Of a stretch of 64,000 nucleotides of DNA, positions 17,902 through 26,041 are shown piece by piece (the first letter of the stretch is position 1; each line of letters begins with the position of its first letter). The DNA is taken from positions 62,001 through 126,000 of the forward strand of contig NZ_JAIGNP010000003.1 in the NCBI RefSeq assembly GCF_019711535.1, written 5' to 3'. The notes under the pieces are model-generated. The model had not been told where the DNA came from and made no database searches. It saw only the letters and a list, made by a program, of their open reading frames with translations. Both the position numbers and the translations under genes were made by a program. This stretch comes from Qipengyuania aestuarii. GTDB lineage: Bacteria; Pseudomonadota; Alphaproteobacteria; Sphingomonadales; Sphingomonadaceae.

Positions 17902-17917
17902 TTGACGTTTACGTTAG
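17902..17917 (-). promoter_or_regulatory. Candidate operator (inverted repeat) upstream of the ACAD operon
   Basis: On the minus strand TAACGT-AA-ACGTCA is a 6-2-6 inverted repeat with one mismatch, located 29-44 bases before the ACAD start. ACGT-rich near-palindromes of this kind are used by MerR- and TetR-family regulators of acyl-CoA catabolism (for example LiuR-type sites), but the regulator here is unknown. The site also lies in the divergent region shared with the MFS gene. Confidence 0.4.
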
Positions 17918-18037
17918 GGTGATTCGCGGCCGTCCTGCAAGGGCATTGACGGTGAAGCGCCATTCCGTAGCGTCAGCCCGAAGCCGGGCCGAGGTAGCGC
18001 TTGATGCGGGCGCAAATCGGGGCCAAGGCTGTGAGCC

Positions 18038-19528
18038 ATGGCGTTCGTTCAAGGGCCTCTTTCCCAGCGATTGAAGATCATCCACGGCTTTGGCGCTGTG
18101 GCCTTCGGGGTGAAGGACCTCGGCTTCAGCTTTTTCCTGCTGATCTTCTACAACCAGGTGCTGGGCATGGATGCGCGGCTGGTCAGCCTGGCGCTGCTCA
18201 TCGCGCTGTTCGTCGATGCGGTCATCGATCCCATCATCGGCAACCTGTCCGACCGGACATATACCAAATGGGGGCGGCGCCTGCCCTGGCTCTATATCGC
18301 CCCCATACCGCTGGCGGTCTTGTGGGCCCTGCTGTGGCATCCGCCGGGCGGTGAAGCGCCGAGCTTTGCGGGACTGGTGGCGATCGCCATCGGCGTGCGC
18401 GTGCTGCTGTCGGCCTGCGAAGTACCCTCCATTAGCCTCGTGCCCGAAATCACGCAGGACTATGACGAGCGCACCACGCTGTTCCGCTATCGCTTCCTGT
18501 CGGGCTGGCTGGGCGGCATCGTGATGATGGTGCTGGCCTATACGGTGTTCATGTCCGGCCCCGACGGACTGCTGGAGAAAGAAGGCTATCTCGGCTTCGG
18601 TATCTTCGGCGCCGTGCTGATGCTGCTGTCGGTCGGCGGATCGGCGCTCGGCCAGCATCGGCTCGTCGCCCACTGGCCCGATCGGCGCCCGCCGCCGTTT
18701 TCATTGAAGGCCGCGTTCTCCGAAATCTTCGACGCCTTCTCGGAGCGCAGCTTCCTGTTCTTCTTCGCCGGGGCGCTGGCTGCCTATGTCAATCAGGGCA
18801 TGACTTTCTCGATTGCCAATTACCTCAACGTCTTCGTGTGGCGGCTGGACCAGCCGATCCTCGCGGGCGGGCCGGAATGGCTGACCGGCCTTCTGGCCTA
18901 TGCCGTGACCCTGTTCCTGTCGGTGCTGCTGATGTTCTTCATCGTCGGCAGCATGCACCGCGCCTTCGGCAAGGCGAAGAGTGCCGCGATCGGCGCCTAT
19001 TGCAGTGTTCTGCTGGGCCTCACCCCCTATCTGCTGTTTGCCCTTGGCATCTGGCCCGAGGCGGGCAGCACGGCCTCGACCCTGGCATTTCTCGGCACCT
19101 TGCTGTTCGCCAACATGTTCGGCGTCGTCATGATGATCTCCGCCACGTCCATGCTGGCAGAGATCGTGGAGGCGTTCGAGGAGAGGACCGGGCGCCGCGC
19201 GGAAGGCGCATTCTATTCGGGCAACTGGCTGATCCAGAAATGCGCCACCGGCCTCGGCATCTTCCTCACCGGCCAGATCATCGCCGCGGCGCAGCTCCCC
19301 GAGGGCGCGCGCGCCGCGCAGATCGAATTCGGCGTGCTGACCGACATGATCGGCTATTACGCCGCCGCGTCGATCCTGCTCGCCATCGTCGCCGCCTTCT
19401 GGCTGGGCCGATTCCCGATCAGCCGGGCGGAACATGAAGCACGGCTGGAACGGCTGGCGAAAAAAAGGCTGGATGCGATTGACGCTGCGGCACGGGGGGA
19501 TGTCGACGCCGGAGCGCTGGCTCCCTGA
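18038..19528 (+). CDS. MFS transporter of the glycoside-pentoside-hexuronide (GPH) type
   Basis: The 496-residue protein has about twelve hydrophobic segments. The conserved loop between helices 2 and 3 reads DPIIGNLSDRTYTKWGRRLPW, the signature of GPH cation symporters. Substrate cannot be read from sequence; the setting between acyl-CoA dehydrogenase genes suggests an organic acid, sterol-like compound or similar carbon source rather than sugar (inference). It is divergent from the ACAD operon and 87 bases upstream of another ACAD gene. Confidence 0.85.
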   Translation: MAFVQGPLSQRLKIIHGFGAVAFGVKDLGFSFFLLIFYNQVLGMDARLVSLALLIALFVDAVIDPIIGNLSDRTYTKWGRRLPWLYIAPIPLAVLWALLWHPPGGEAPSFAGLVAIAIGVRVLLSACEVPSISLVPEITQDYDERTTLFRYRFLSGWLGGIVMMVLAYTVFMSGPDGLLEKEGYLGFGIFGAVLMLLSVGGSALGQHRLVAHWPDRRPPPFSLKAAFSEIFDAFSERSFLFFFAGALAAYVNQGMTFSIANYLNVFVWRLDQPILAGGPEWLTGLLAYAVTLFLSVLLMFFIVGSMHRAFGKAKSAAIGAYCSVLLGLTPYLLFALGIWPEAGSTASTLAFLGTLLFANMFGVVMMISATSMLAEIVEAFEERTGRRAEGAFYSGNWLIQKCATGLGIFLTGQIIAAAQLPEGARAAQIEFGVLTDMIGYYAAASILLAIVAAFWLGRFPISRAEHEARLERLAKKRLDAIDAAARGDVDAGALAP

Positions 19529-19615
19529 CCGCCGGCTTGGAAAAATGGCTTGGCGCAAGGCGCGCTCCTATGCCAGCCTTGCGGGAAACAGGAACTGAGA
19601 GAGAGGATAAACGAG

Positions 19616-20962
19616 ATGGATTTCGAACCCACCGAACGGCAAACCTACTGGCGCGACCGGGTGAAGAACTTCATCGAGGACCATGTCCGCCCCGCCGTCC
19701 CCACCTACCGCGAACAGGATGCGCAGGGCGAACGCTGGAAGGTCATCCAGGTGGTCGAGGATCTCAAGGCCAAGGCCAAGGACCAGGGCATCTGGAACCT
19801 GTTCATGCCGCCGCGCAACGACAGCCATCACCACGTGGATGAGAGTTTCGAATTCGAAGGCCCGGGCCTCACCAATCTCGAATATGCGCTGTGCGCCGAG
19901 GAAATGGGCCGCATCGGCTTTGCATCGGAAGTCTTCAACTGCTCCGCGCCCGACACCGGCAATATGGAAGTCTTCCATCGCTACGGCACGCGCGAACAGA
20001 AGGACGAATGGCTCGAACCGCTGATGAATGGCAAGGTGCGGTCGGCCTTCCTCATGACCGAACCCTTCACCGCCAGTTCGGATGCGACCAATATCGAAAC
20101 CCGCATCGAACGCGATGGCGACGAATATGTGATCAACGGCCGCAAATGGTGGTCCTCGGGCGTGGGCGATCCGCGCTGCAAGGTCGCCATCGTCATGGGC
20201 AAGACCGATTTCGAAGCGCAGCGCCATGCGCAGCAATCGATGATCCTGATGCCGATGGACGCGCCGGGCGTGAAGGTTCTGCGCCACCTGCCGGTCTTCG
20301 GTTATGACGATGCGCCGCACGGCCACATGGAAGTCGAGCTGACGGACGTGCGCGTGCCGGTCACCAACATGCTGCTGGGCGAAGGCCGCGGCTTCGAGAT
20401 CGCGCAGGGCCGCCTCGGCCCGGGCCGCATCCACCACTGCATGCGCACCATCGGCGTGGCGGAAGAAGCGCTGGCCAAGATGTGCCGCCGCCTGCAGGAG
20501 CGCGAGGCTTTCGGCAAGCCGATCTACAAGCATTCGGTCTGGGAAGAGCGCGTGGCGCGGGCCCGCATCGACATCGACATGACCCGCCTGCTCTGCCTCA
20601 AGGCGGCCGACATGATGGACAAGGTCGGCAACAAGAGCGCCAAGCAGGAAATCGCCATGATCAAGGTGCAGGCGCCGAACATGGCGCTCAAAATCATCGA
20701 CGATGCCATCCAGGCGCATGGCGGCGGCGGCGTGTCGGACGATTACGGCCTCGCCAATGCCTATGCCCACCAGCGTACGCTGCGCCTCGCCGACGGTCCG
20801 GACGAAGTGCACGCCCGCTCGATCGCGCGGATGGAATTCGCCAAGCATACGCCGCAGGAAAGCCAGACGGCCAATGCCCTGCGCGGCGGCAATGCGCATT
20901 CGGCCAGCGCGGGCAGCGCCTCGGCCGGCATGAGCAGCGGCGACGTGGGGGCGACGCGCTAA
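19616..20962 (+). CDS. ACAD11-like acyl-CoA dehydrogenase
   Basis: The 448-residue protein is longer than the common ACADs and matches the ACAD10/11 branch: [18 protein letters not shown] in the middle domain, [19 protein letters not shown] before the C-terminal helices, and [20 protein letters not shown] with the candidate catalytic Glu. In human ACAD11 this domain is fused behind an APH kinase domain; here a separate APH gene lies 1.4 kb downstream (22405-23475). I chose ATG 19616, preceded by GAGAGGATAAACGAG; the frame extends to 19550 without similarity. The C-terminal tail is Ser/Gly/Ala-rich and looks disordered. Confidence 0.9.
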   Translation: MDFEPTERQTYWRDRVKNFIEDHVRPAVPTYREQDAQGERWKVIQVVEDLKAKAKDQGIWNLFMPPRNDSHHHVDESFEFEGPGLTNLEYALCAEEMGRIGFASEVFNCSAPDTGNMEVFHRYGTREQKDEWLEPLMNGKVRSAFLMTEPFTASSDATNIETRIERDGDEYVINGRKWWSSGVGDPRCKVAIVMGKTDFEAQRHAQQSMILMPMDAPGVKVLRHLPVFGYDDAPHGHMEVELTDVRVPVTNMLLGEGRGFEIAQGRLGPGRIHHCMRTIGVAEEALAKMCRRLQEREAFGKPIYKHSVWEERVARARIDIDMTRLLCLKAADMMDKVGNKSAKQEIAMIKVQAPNMALKIIDDAIQAHGGGGVSDDYGLANAYAHQRTLRLADGPDEVHARSIARMEFAKHTPQESQTANALRGGNAHSASAGSASAGMSSGDVGATR

Positions 20963-20990
20963 GCCCCCGCGCCAGGCGCAACATCACAGG

Positions 20991-21083
20991 CCGTTCGTGC
21001 TGAGCTTGTCGAAGCACTGCCCTTTTCCTCGGGCGCGGCACGGGAAATAAAGGACAGCCCTCGGACAGGCTCGGGGCGAACGG
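20991..21083. repeat. Imperfect palindromic repeat element
   Basis: CCGTTCGTGCTGAGCTTGTC starts the left arm and CCTCGGACAGGCTCGGGGCG is near the right end, followed by AACGG; together they form a long imperfect hairpin over 93 bp between the ACAD and alcohol dehydrogenase genes. This sequence type (CCGTTCGTGCTGAGC...GAACGG) is, from general knowledge, dispersed in many sphingomonad genomes. Function unknown; it could act as a terminator or mRNA stabiliser. Confidence 0.75.
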
Positions 21084-21093
21084 AGATTGGCAT

Positions 21094-22182
21094 ATGGCAA
21101 AGGCCGCAATTCTGGAGCAGGTGGGAAGCCTCACCATCGGCGAGGTCGAACTGGCCGAACCCGGCCCGCACGAAGTCCTGATCGACACCAAGGCGTGCGG
21201 CCTGTGCCATTCCGATCTCCATTTCATCGACGGCGCCTATCCCCACCCCTTGCCCGCCATACCGGGGCACGAGGCGGCGGGCGTGGTCAAGGCCGTCGGC
21301 AGCGAGGTGAAGACGGTGAAGCCGGGCGATCACGTGGTCACCTGCCTGTCCGCCTTCTGCGGCCACTGCGAATTCTGCGTCACCGGCCAGATGGCGCTCT
21401 GCGTCAGCAAGGAAGTACGCCGCGACCAGACGCAGGCTCCGCGCATCACGCGCAAAGGCAGCGACGAGACGGTGGCGCAGATGCTCAATCTGTCGTCCTT
21501 CTGCGAACAGATGCTGATCCACGAACATGCCTGTGTCGCGATCGACAAGGAAATGCCCCTCGACCGCGCCGCTATCATCGGCTGCGCGGTGACGACGGGC
21601 GCCGGCGCAGTATTCAACGCCTGCTCGGTCGTGCCGGGCGAAGCGGTCGCCGTGATCGGCTGCGGCGGCGTCGGCCTGGCTGCGATCAACGCCGCCAGGA
21701 TCACCGGAGCGGGCAAGGTCATCGCCATCGACCCGCTGCCTGAGAAGCGCGAACTGGCAACAGCGCTCGGCGCCACGCACACGGTGGATGCCATGGCGGA
21801 AGACGCGGTCGAACAGGTGATGAAGGTCACCGGCGGCGGCGTGCATCACGCGATCGAGGCGGTCGGGCGGCAGGCCAGTGCCGATCTGGCGGTGAAGATC
21901 CTGCGCCGCGGCGGCACGGCCACGATCCTCGGCATGATGCCGCTGGATTGCAAGGTCGGCCTCGGCGCGATGGACCTGCTCGCCAGCAAGAAATTGCAGG
22001 GCGCGATCATGGGCAACAACCGTTTCCCGGTCGACTTGCCGCGCCTCGTGGATTTCTACATGCGCGGCCTGCTCGATCTCGACACCATCATCGCCGAGCG
22101 TATTCCGCTGGAGAAGATCAACGAAGGCTTCGAAAAGATGAAGCAGGGCACTTCGGCCCGCAGCGTCATCGTCTTCGATTGA
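21094..22182 (+). CDS. Zinc-dependent alcohol dehydrogenase (MDR superfamily)
   Basis: The 362-residue protein is a medium-chain zinc alcohol dehydrogenase. Catalytic zinc ligands C35 and H59-E60 are visible (ACGLCHSD, IPGHEAAG), as are the four structural-zinc cysteines C89, C92, C95 and C103, and the NAD-binding motif IGCGGVGLAAINAA. A basic Asp after the fold (AIDPLPEK) suggests NAD rather than NADP. It sits between an ACAD11-like gene and an APH kinase gene, so it may oxidise an alcohol formed from or feeding the same hydroxy-acid pathway (inference). Confidence 0.92.
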   Translation: MAKAAILEQVGSLTIGEVELAEPGPHEVLIDTKACGLCHSDLHFIDGAYPHPLPAIPGHEAAGVVKAVGSEVKTVKPGDHVVTCLSAFCGHCEFCVTGQMALCVSKEVRRDQTQAPRITRKGSDETVAQMLNLSSFCEQMLIHEHACVAIDKEMPLDRAAIIGCAVTTGAGAVFNACSVVPGEAVAVIGCGGVGLAAINAARITGAGKVIAIDPLPEKRELATALGATHTVDAMAEDAVEQVMKVTGGGVHHAIEAVGRQASADLAVKILRRGGTATILGMMPLDCKVGLGAMDLLASKKLQGAIMGNNRFPVDLPRLVDFYMRGLLDLDTIIAERIPLEKINEGFEKMKQGTSARSVIVFD

Positions 22183-22404
22183 GGGCGCGAAAACGGGCCT
22201 GTCCTACACGGCACGGGCGCGTTAGACCTCCTTCCTCGATGGGTTTTCGAGGGCACAATCGGCGGATTGCGGAAGTTGACAATCGGCCCCGGCATTTGGC
22301 CAGATAACCGGCGCAGAACCGGGGCGGGCCGCACCGGGCGGAGTTTTTGAAAAGGGGTGGGTCGGTGTGACACGACTCGCCATAAGAACACGGGACAGGA
22401 CGGC

Positions 22405-23475
22405 ATGAGCGATATCGATTTCGACAAGGAAATGGTCGGCACGATCGAAGTGCCCGAAAAGGACCAGATGGACCTGGACGCGCTGACCGCGTGGTTCACC
22501 GACCATGTGGACGGGTTCGAAGGCCCGATTTCCTACAGCAAGTTCAAGGGCGGCCAGTCTAACCCGACCTACCGGATCGATACGCCGGGCGGCAGCTATG
22601 TCCTGCGCCGTCAGCCGTTCGGCAAGCTCTTGCCCAGCGCCCATGCGGTGGACCGCGAATACACCGCCATGCATGCGCTCGGCCCTACTGGCTTCCCCGT
22701 GCCCAAGACCTATGGCCTGTGCGAGGATACCGACGTGATCGGGTCCAAATTCTTCGTCATGGGGCTCGCTGACGGGCGCTCCTTATGGAACGGCGCCCTG
22801 CCCGGCAGCACGCCGGAAGAACGCCGCGAAATCTACAATGCCATGATCGATACCATGGCCGATCTCCACTTGCGCAATCCCGAGGAAATCGGCCTCGGCG
22901 ACTATGGCAAATCGACCGACTATTGCGCCCGCCAGATCGCGCGCTGGTCGAAACAGTACAAGCTTTCCGAAACCGAGCATATGGAGAAGATGGAACGGCT
23001 GATCGAATGGCTGCCGCAGACCATCCCGCCGCAGCATGAAAGCAGCGTGGTCCACGGCGATTACCGGCTCGACAATCTGATCTTCCACAAGGACGAGAAC
23101 AAGGTTCTCGCCGTGCTCGACTGGGAATTGTCGACGCTGGGCGATCCCATCGCAGACTTCAGCTATCTCATGCTCAACTGGCACAATCCCGCCGATGGCC
23201 GCGCCGGCATCATGGACCTCGATCTCGAGGAACTCGGCATTCCGTCGCAGGACGAAGCCGTGGATCGCTATGTCGCGCGCACCGGCTATCCGGTCCCGCC
23301 GATGGACTGGTACTTCTCCTACAACCTCTTCCGGCTGGCCGGCATCATCCAGGGCATCAAGAAACGCGTGATCGACGGCACGGCTTCCAGCGCCCACGCC
23401 AAGGCGATGAGCGAACGCGTCGGCCCGCTGGTCGACCGCGCCTACGAATTCGCGGTGGCGGCGGGGATGGACTAG
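22405..23475 (+). CDS. APH-family phosphotransferase (ACAD10/11 N-terminal-domain type)
   Basis: The 356-residue protein has the aminoglycoside phosphotransferase/choline kinase fold. The Brenner motif is VVHGDYRLDNLIFH and the metal-binding aspartate is in AVLDWELSTLGDP. The N-terminal GGQSNPTYRI and YVLRRQPFGKLLPSAH are characteristic of the ACAD10/11 kinase domain and of bacterial homologues such as LvaA, which phosphorylates the 4-hydroxyl of 4-hydroxyacyl-CoA. ATG 22405 follows GGGACAGGACGGC. With the ACAD at 19616-20962 it would reconstitute a split ACAD11. Confidence 0.88.
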   Translation: MSDIDFDKEMVGTIEVPEKDQMDLDALTAWFTDHVDGFEGPISYSKFKGGQSNPTYRIDTPGGSYVLRRQPFGKLLPSAHAVDREYTAMHALGPTGFPVPKTYGLCEDTDVIGSKFFVMGLADGRSLWNGALPGSTPEERREIYNAMIDTMADLHLRNPEEIGLGDYGKSTDYCARQIARWSKQYKLSETEHMEKMERLIEWLPQTIPPQHESSVVHGDYRLDNLIFHKDENKVLAVLDWELSTLGDPIADFSYLMLNWHNPADGRAGIMDLDLEELGIPSQDEAVDRYVARTGYPVPPMDWYFSYNLFRLAGIIQGIKKRVIDGTASSAHAKAMSERVGPLVDRAYEFAVAAGMD

Positions 23476-23522
23476 CGCGCGCACGCTGCTAACGCGCTGG
23501 ACAATTCAAACGGAGATTATGA

Positions 23523-24347
23523 ATGAGCGCCGACCTTGCAAGCCGCATCGAAGCCGCGTGGGAAGACCGCGCCAATGTCACCCCGCAATCGGGCGATGTG
23601 CGCGAAGCGGTCGAAGCGGCGCTGGGCATGCTCGACAGCGGTGAAGGCCGCGTGGCCGAACCCGATGGTAAGGGTGGCTGGACGGTCAACCAGTGGCTGA
23701 AGAAAGCCGTGCTGCTGTCCTTCCGCCTCAACGATAACCGCGTGATGGAAGGCGGCAGCGCCGGCCATCCCGCCTTCGACAAGGTGCCCAGCAAGTTCTC
23801 CGGGTGGGACGATGCGAAATTCCGCGAAGCCGGTTTCCGCGTCGTGCCCGGAGCCGTGGCCCGCGAAGGCGCCTATATCGCGCCGGGCTGCGTGCTGATG
23901 CCCAGCTTCGTCAACATCGGCGCCTATGTCGGCAAGGGCACGATGGTGGACACTTTCGCCAGCATCGGCTCCTGCGCCCAGATCGGCGAGAACTGTCATA
24001 TCTCCGCCGGTGCAGGCATCGGCGGCGTACTCGAACCGATGCAGGCCAATCCGACCATCATCGGCGACAATTGCTTCATCGGTGCGCGCAGCGAAATCGT
24101 GGAAGGCGTGATCGTGGGCGAAGGCTGCGTCGTGTCGATGGGTGTCTTCATCACCCAGTCGACCAAGATCGTCTATCGCGACACCGGCGAAGTCATCCGC
24201 GGTCACCTGCCCCCGTTCTCGGTGGTGGTGCCCGGCACGCTGCCCGGCAAGGATGGCGGCCCCGGCCTCGCCTGCGCGGTGATCGTCAAGACGGTGGATG
24301 CGCAGACCCGCGAAAAGACCGGTATCAACGATCTCCTGCGCGACTGA
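23523..24347 (+). CDS. dapD: 2,3,4,5-tetrahydropyridine-2,6-dicarboxylate N-succinyltransferase
   Basis: The 274-residue protein has the DapD layout: a helical N-terminal domain and a left-handed beta-helix built from hexapeptide repeats ([20 protein letters not shown] onward). It transfers succinyl from succinyl-CoA to tetrahydrodipicolinate in the lysine/diaminopimelate pathway. GGAGATTATGA precedes the start. Length and motifs are standard. No other lysine gene is adjacent in the window. Confidence 0.96.
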   Translation: MSADLASRIEAAWEDRANVTPQSGDVREAVEAALGMLDSGEGRVAEPDGKGGWTVNQWLKKAVLLSFRLNDNRVMEGGSAGHPAFDKVPSKFSGWDDAKFREAGFRVVPGAVAREGAYIAPGCVLMPSFVNIGAYVGKGTMVDTFASIGSCAQIGENCHISAGAGIGGVLEPMQANPTIIGDNCFIGARSEIVEGVIVGEGCVVSMGVFITQSTKIVYRDTGEVIRGHLPPFSVVVPGTLPGKDGGPGLACAVIVKTVDAQTREKTGINDLLRD

Positions 24348-24364
24348 TCCGGTGACCTGAAGGG

Positions 24365-24389
24365 GGAACATTCCCCGCCAAGGCGCGTA
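24365..24389 (+). promoter_or_regulatory. EcfG-like promoter of the small stress-gene operon
   Basis: GGAAC (24365-24369), a 16-base spacer and CGTA (24386-24389) fit the alphaproteobacterial general-stress sigma factor EcfG consensus GGAAC-N16/17-CGTT with one mismatch. It lies about 35 bases before the TTG start of the next gene. GGGGAACATTCCCC also forms a short palindrome over the -35 element. Confidence 0.5.
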
Positions 24390-24422
24390 AACCCTGCGAT
24401 AGACACACGTAGGGAGGTTTCC

Positions 24423-24749
24423 TTGGATAATAATAACGGTCACGTACACATCGATGAAGAAGACGTCAGCGGCGGCTCGAAGGAAGGCGTGGTCCGCTGG
24501 GTCCTGCTCGGCGGCCTCGTGCTTGCAGTGCTCCTGCTGTCGATCGTGTGGATCATCCCGGCGATGATGCAAGGCGACGTCGAGGAAGAAGCCACCGTAA
24601 GCGGTGAAATCCGTTCGATGCAGGATGACGGTGAAGGCACCGACAGCATCGTGGGCGTGCCCAGCGAAACCGACAATGATTACGACACGGTCGGCACCAC
24701 CGAAGACAAGGAAACCACCGAAGACGGTATTCAGGTCATCGAGAACTAA
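24423..24749 (+). CDS. Small single-pass membrane protein, acidic periplasmic tail
   Basis: I do not recognise the family. The 108-residue protein has one clear membrane helix (about residues 26-48, WVLLGGLVLAVLLLSIVWII), an acidic N-terminus and a strongly acidic C-terminal tail rich in Asp, Glu and Thr. The start codon is TTG at 24423, supported by GGGAGG seven bases upstream. It has an EcfG-like promoter and is followed 23 bases later by DUF2945, so it is likely part of a stress operon. Confidence 0.75.
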   Translation: MDNNNGHVHIDEEDVSGGSKEGVVRWVLLGGLVLAVLLLSIVWIIPAMMQGDVEEEATVSGEIRSMQDDGEGTDSIVGVPSETDNDYDTVGTTEDKETTEDGIQVIEN

Positions 24750-24772
24750 GCTGCGCGATAAGGAGAGTTCGC

Positions 24773-25000
24773 ATGAGCAATTCCAACAGTTTCCAGACCG
24801 GCCAATATGTCGAATGGGATTGGGGAAACGGCAAGGGCAAGGGCCAGATCAAGGACCGCTTCGAGCGCGAGGTCACGCGGACTCTCCAGGGCAGCGAAGT
24901 CACCAAGGACGGTGACGAGGACAATCCCGCCTATCTGATCAAGCAGGAAGACGGCGACGAAGTTCTCAAGCGCGGTTCCGAACTGTCGGCGCAGAACTGA
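24773..25000 (+). CDS. DUF2945 (Hva1/TUDOR-like) protein
   Basis: The 75-residue protein matches the DUF2945 family: FQTGQYVEWDWGNGKGKGQI at the start, then EVTRTLQGSEVTKDGDEDNP and AYLIKQEDGDEVLKRGSEL. The family is a small Tudor-like beta barrel of unknown role, often found in stress-inducible clusters. Ribosome site AAGGAGAG precedes the ATG. The last base of its stop codon is the first base of the next start codon. Confidence 0.88.
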   Translation: MSNSNSFQTGQYVEWDWGNGKGKGQIKDRFEREVTRTLQGSEVTKDGDEDNPAYLIKQEDGDEVLKRGSELSAQN

Positions 25001-25191
25001 TGGCCAAGGCGAAGAGCAAGGCGCAGCAGCAGGCCGCCGGAGCCGCCCTTTCCGCCAAGCGCGGAGAGACCAAGGTCGGCGATTTGCAGGGTGCATCGAA
25101 GCAGATGTATGAAAGCATGAGCGAGGAAGAGCTCGACGAGATGGCCTCGACCGATCGTTCGGACCTTCCCGAAACTGCGGACGACGACTGA
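25000..25191 (+). CDS. DUF3008 family small protein
   Basis: The 63-residue protein begins AKSKAQQQAAGAALSAKRGE and continues QGASKQMYESMSEEELDEMA, the conserved DUF3008 sequence. It is highly charged and probably helical. Biochemical role unknown. Translation is coupled on both sides: TGATG joins it to DUF2945 before it and to DUF3140 after it. Confidence 0.88.
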   Translation: MAKAKSKAQQQAAGAALSAKRGETKVGDLQGASKQMYESMSEEELDEMASTDRSDLPETADDD

Positions 25192-25520
25192 TGGACGCGG
25201 ATAAGAAGGACGATATCTATTCCGACTTCTACGACTGCGTGAACATGCAGCCGAAGGAACTCGAGGAATGGCTCGATACCGAGGAATCGAAATCCGTCGG
25301 TGACAGCGATTCAGGCGAAAGCACCGGGCACAAGTCGGGCCGCCGGATCGTCGAGATCAAGAACACCAAGAAGGCCGACCTGACAGACAGCCAGTACGAG
25401 CATATGCAAAAGGTGGTGGGCTATGTGCACCGCCATCTGGCGCAGGAGCCGTCGGGCGATATTGAGGACAGCGATTGGCGCTACAGCCTCATGAACTGGG
25501 GCCATGACCCCTTGAAATAA
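25191..25520 (+). CDS. DUF3140 family protein
   Basis: The 109-residue protein matches DUF3140: FYDCVNMQPKELEEWLDTEE, then SGRRIVEIKNTKKADLTDSQ, and HMQKVVGYVHRHLAQ with the end RYSLMNWGHDPLK. The family is often annotated as DNA-binding but I see no HTH that proves it. It is coupled to DUF3008 by TGATG and followed by the DUF1810 gene, whose ATG shares the last base of this stop codon. Confidence 0.88.
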   Translation: MDADKKDDIYSDFYDCVNMQPKELEEWLDTEESKSVGDSDSGESTGHKSGRRIVEIKNTKKADLTDSQYEHMQKVVGYVHRHLAQEPSGDIEDSDWRYSLMNWGHDPLK

Positions 25521-25951
25521 TGGCTGGCTCCGATCCTCTGGCCCACTTCGTCAAGGCGCAGGATGGTGGCACTTACGAGCAGGCGCTCGAGGAGATCGGC
25601 GATGGCGAGAAGAAGAGCCATTGGATGTGGTTCATCTTCCCCCAGATCGAAGGCCTGGGCAAAAGCGCCAAGGCACAGAAATACGCCCTCGCCGATCTCG
25701 ATGAAGCGCGCAGCTATTGCGAACACGAGGAACTCGGCCCGCGCCTGTTCGAAGCCACCGAAGCCATGCTCGAATGGGCCGGCACGATGAGCGCGGAAGA
25801 CATTCTTGGCGAGGTCGATGCGCTGAAATTCCGCAGTTCCATGACCCTCTTCGAAGCCGCCTGCGACGACGAGGATGCCCAGGTCTTCAGCGACGCGCTG
25901 GAGGCCTTCTACGACGGCGAACGCTGCCCCCGCACCATCGACCGGATGTAA
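25520..25951 (+). CDS. DUF1810 family protein
   Basis: The 143-residue protein matches DUF1810: LAHFVKAQDGGTYEQALEEI, then KSHWMWFIFPQIEGLGKS and DALKFRSSMTLFEAA. The function is unknown; the family is widespread and all-helical. It is the last of four directly coupled genes (DUF2945-DUF3008-DUF3140-DUF1810), which suggests a shared stress-related role (inference). Confidence 0.88.
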   Translation: MAGSDPLAHFVKAQDGGTYEQALEEIGDGEKKSHWMWFIFPQIEGLGKSAKAQKYALADLDEARSYCEHEELGPRLFEATEAMLEWAGTMSAEDILGEVDALKFRSSMTLFEAACDDEDAQVFSDALEAFYDGERCPRTIDRM

Positions 25952-26041
25952 GTCGGCGGTAGGCTGCTAGCCAAGAAGCGGCTTAGCCGAAGCCCTAGCC
26001 AGTGGTGCCAGCTTATATCCTGAAACTGGCACCGTAATCCC

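Noticed and set aside
15582-18074. An 830-codon open frame opposite the two ACAD genes
   Set aside because: High-G+C codon bias keeps the antisense frame open; the opposite strand carries two ACAD genes with all family motifs, and the antisense product has no recognisable domain.
19568-20899. A 443-codon antisense open frame opposite the ACAD11-like gene
   Set aside because: Same effect of codon bias; composition is His/Arg/Gly-rich as expected for a shadow frame.
22276-22307. sigma-70 promoter TTGACA ... AGATAA before the APH gene
   Set aside because: TTGACA is perfect but the spacing to any -10-like hexamer is 19-20 bases and the -10 is poor; too weak to list as a promoter.
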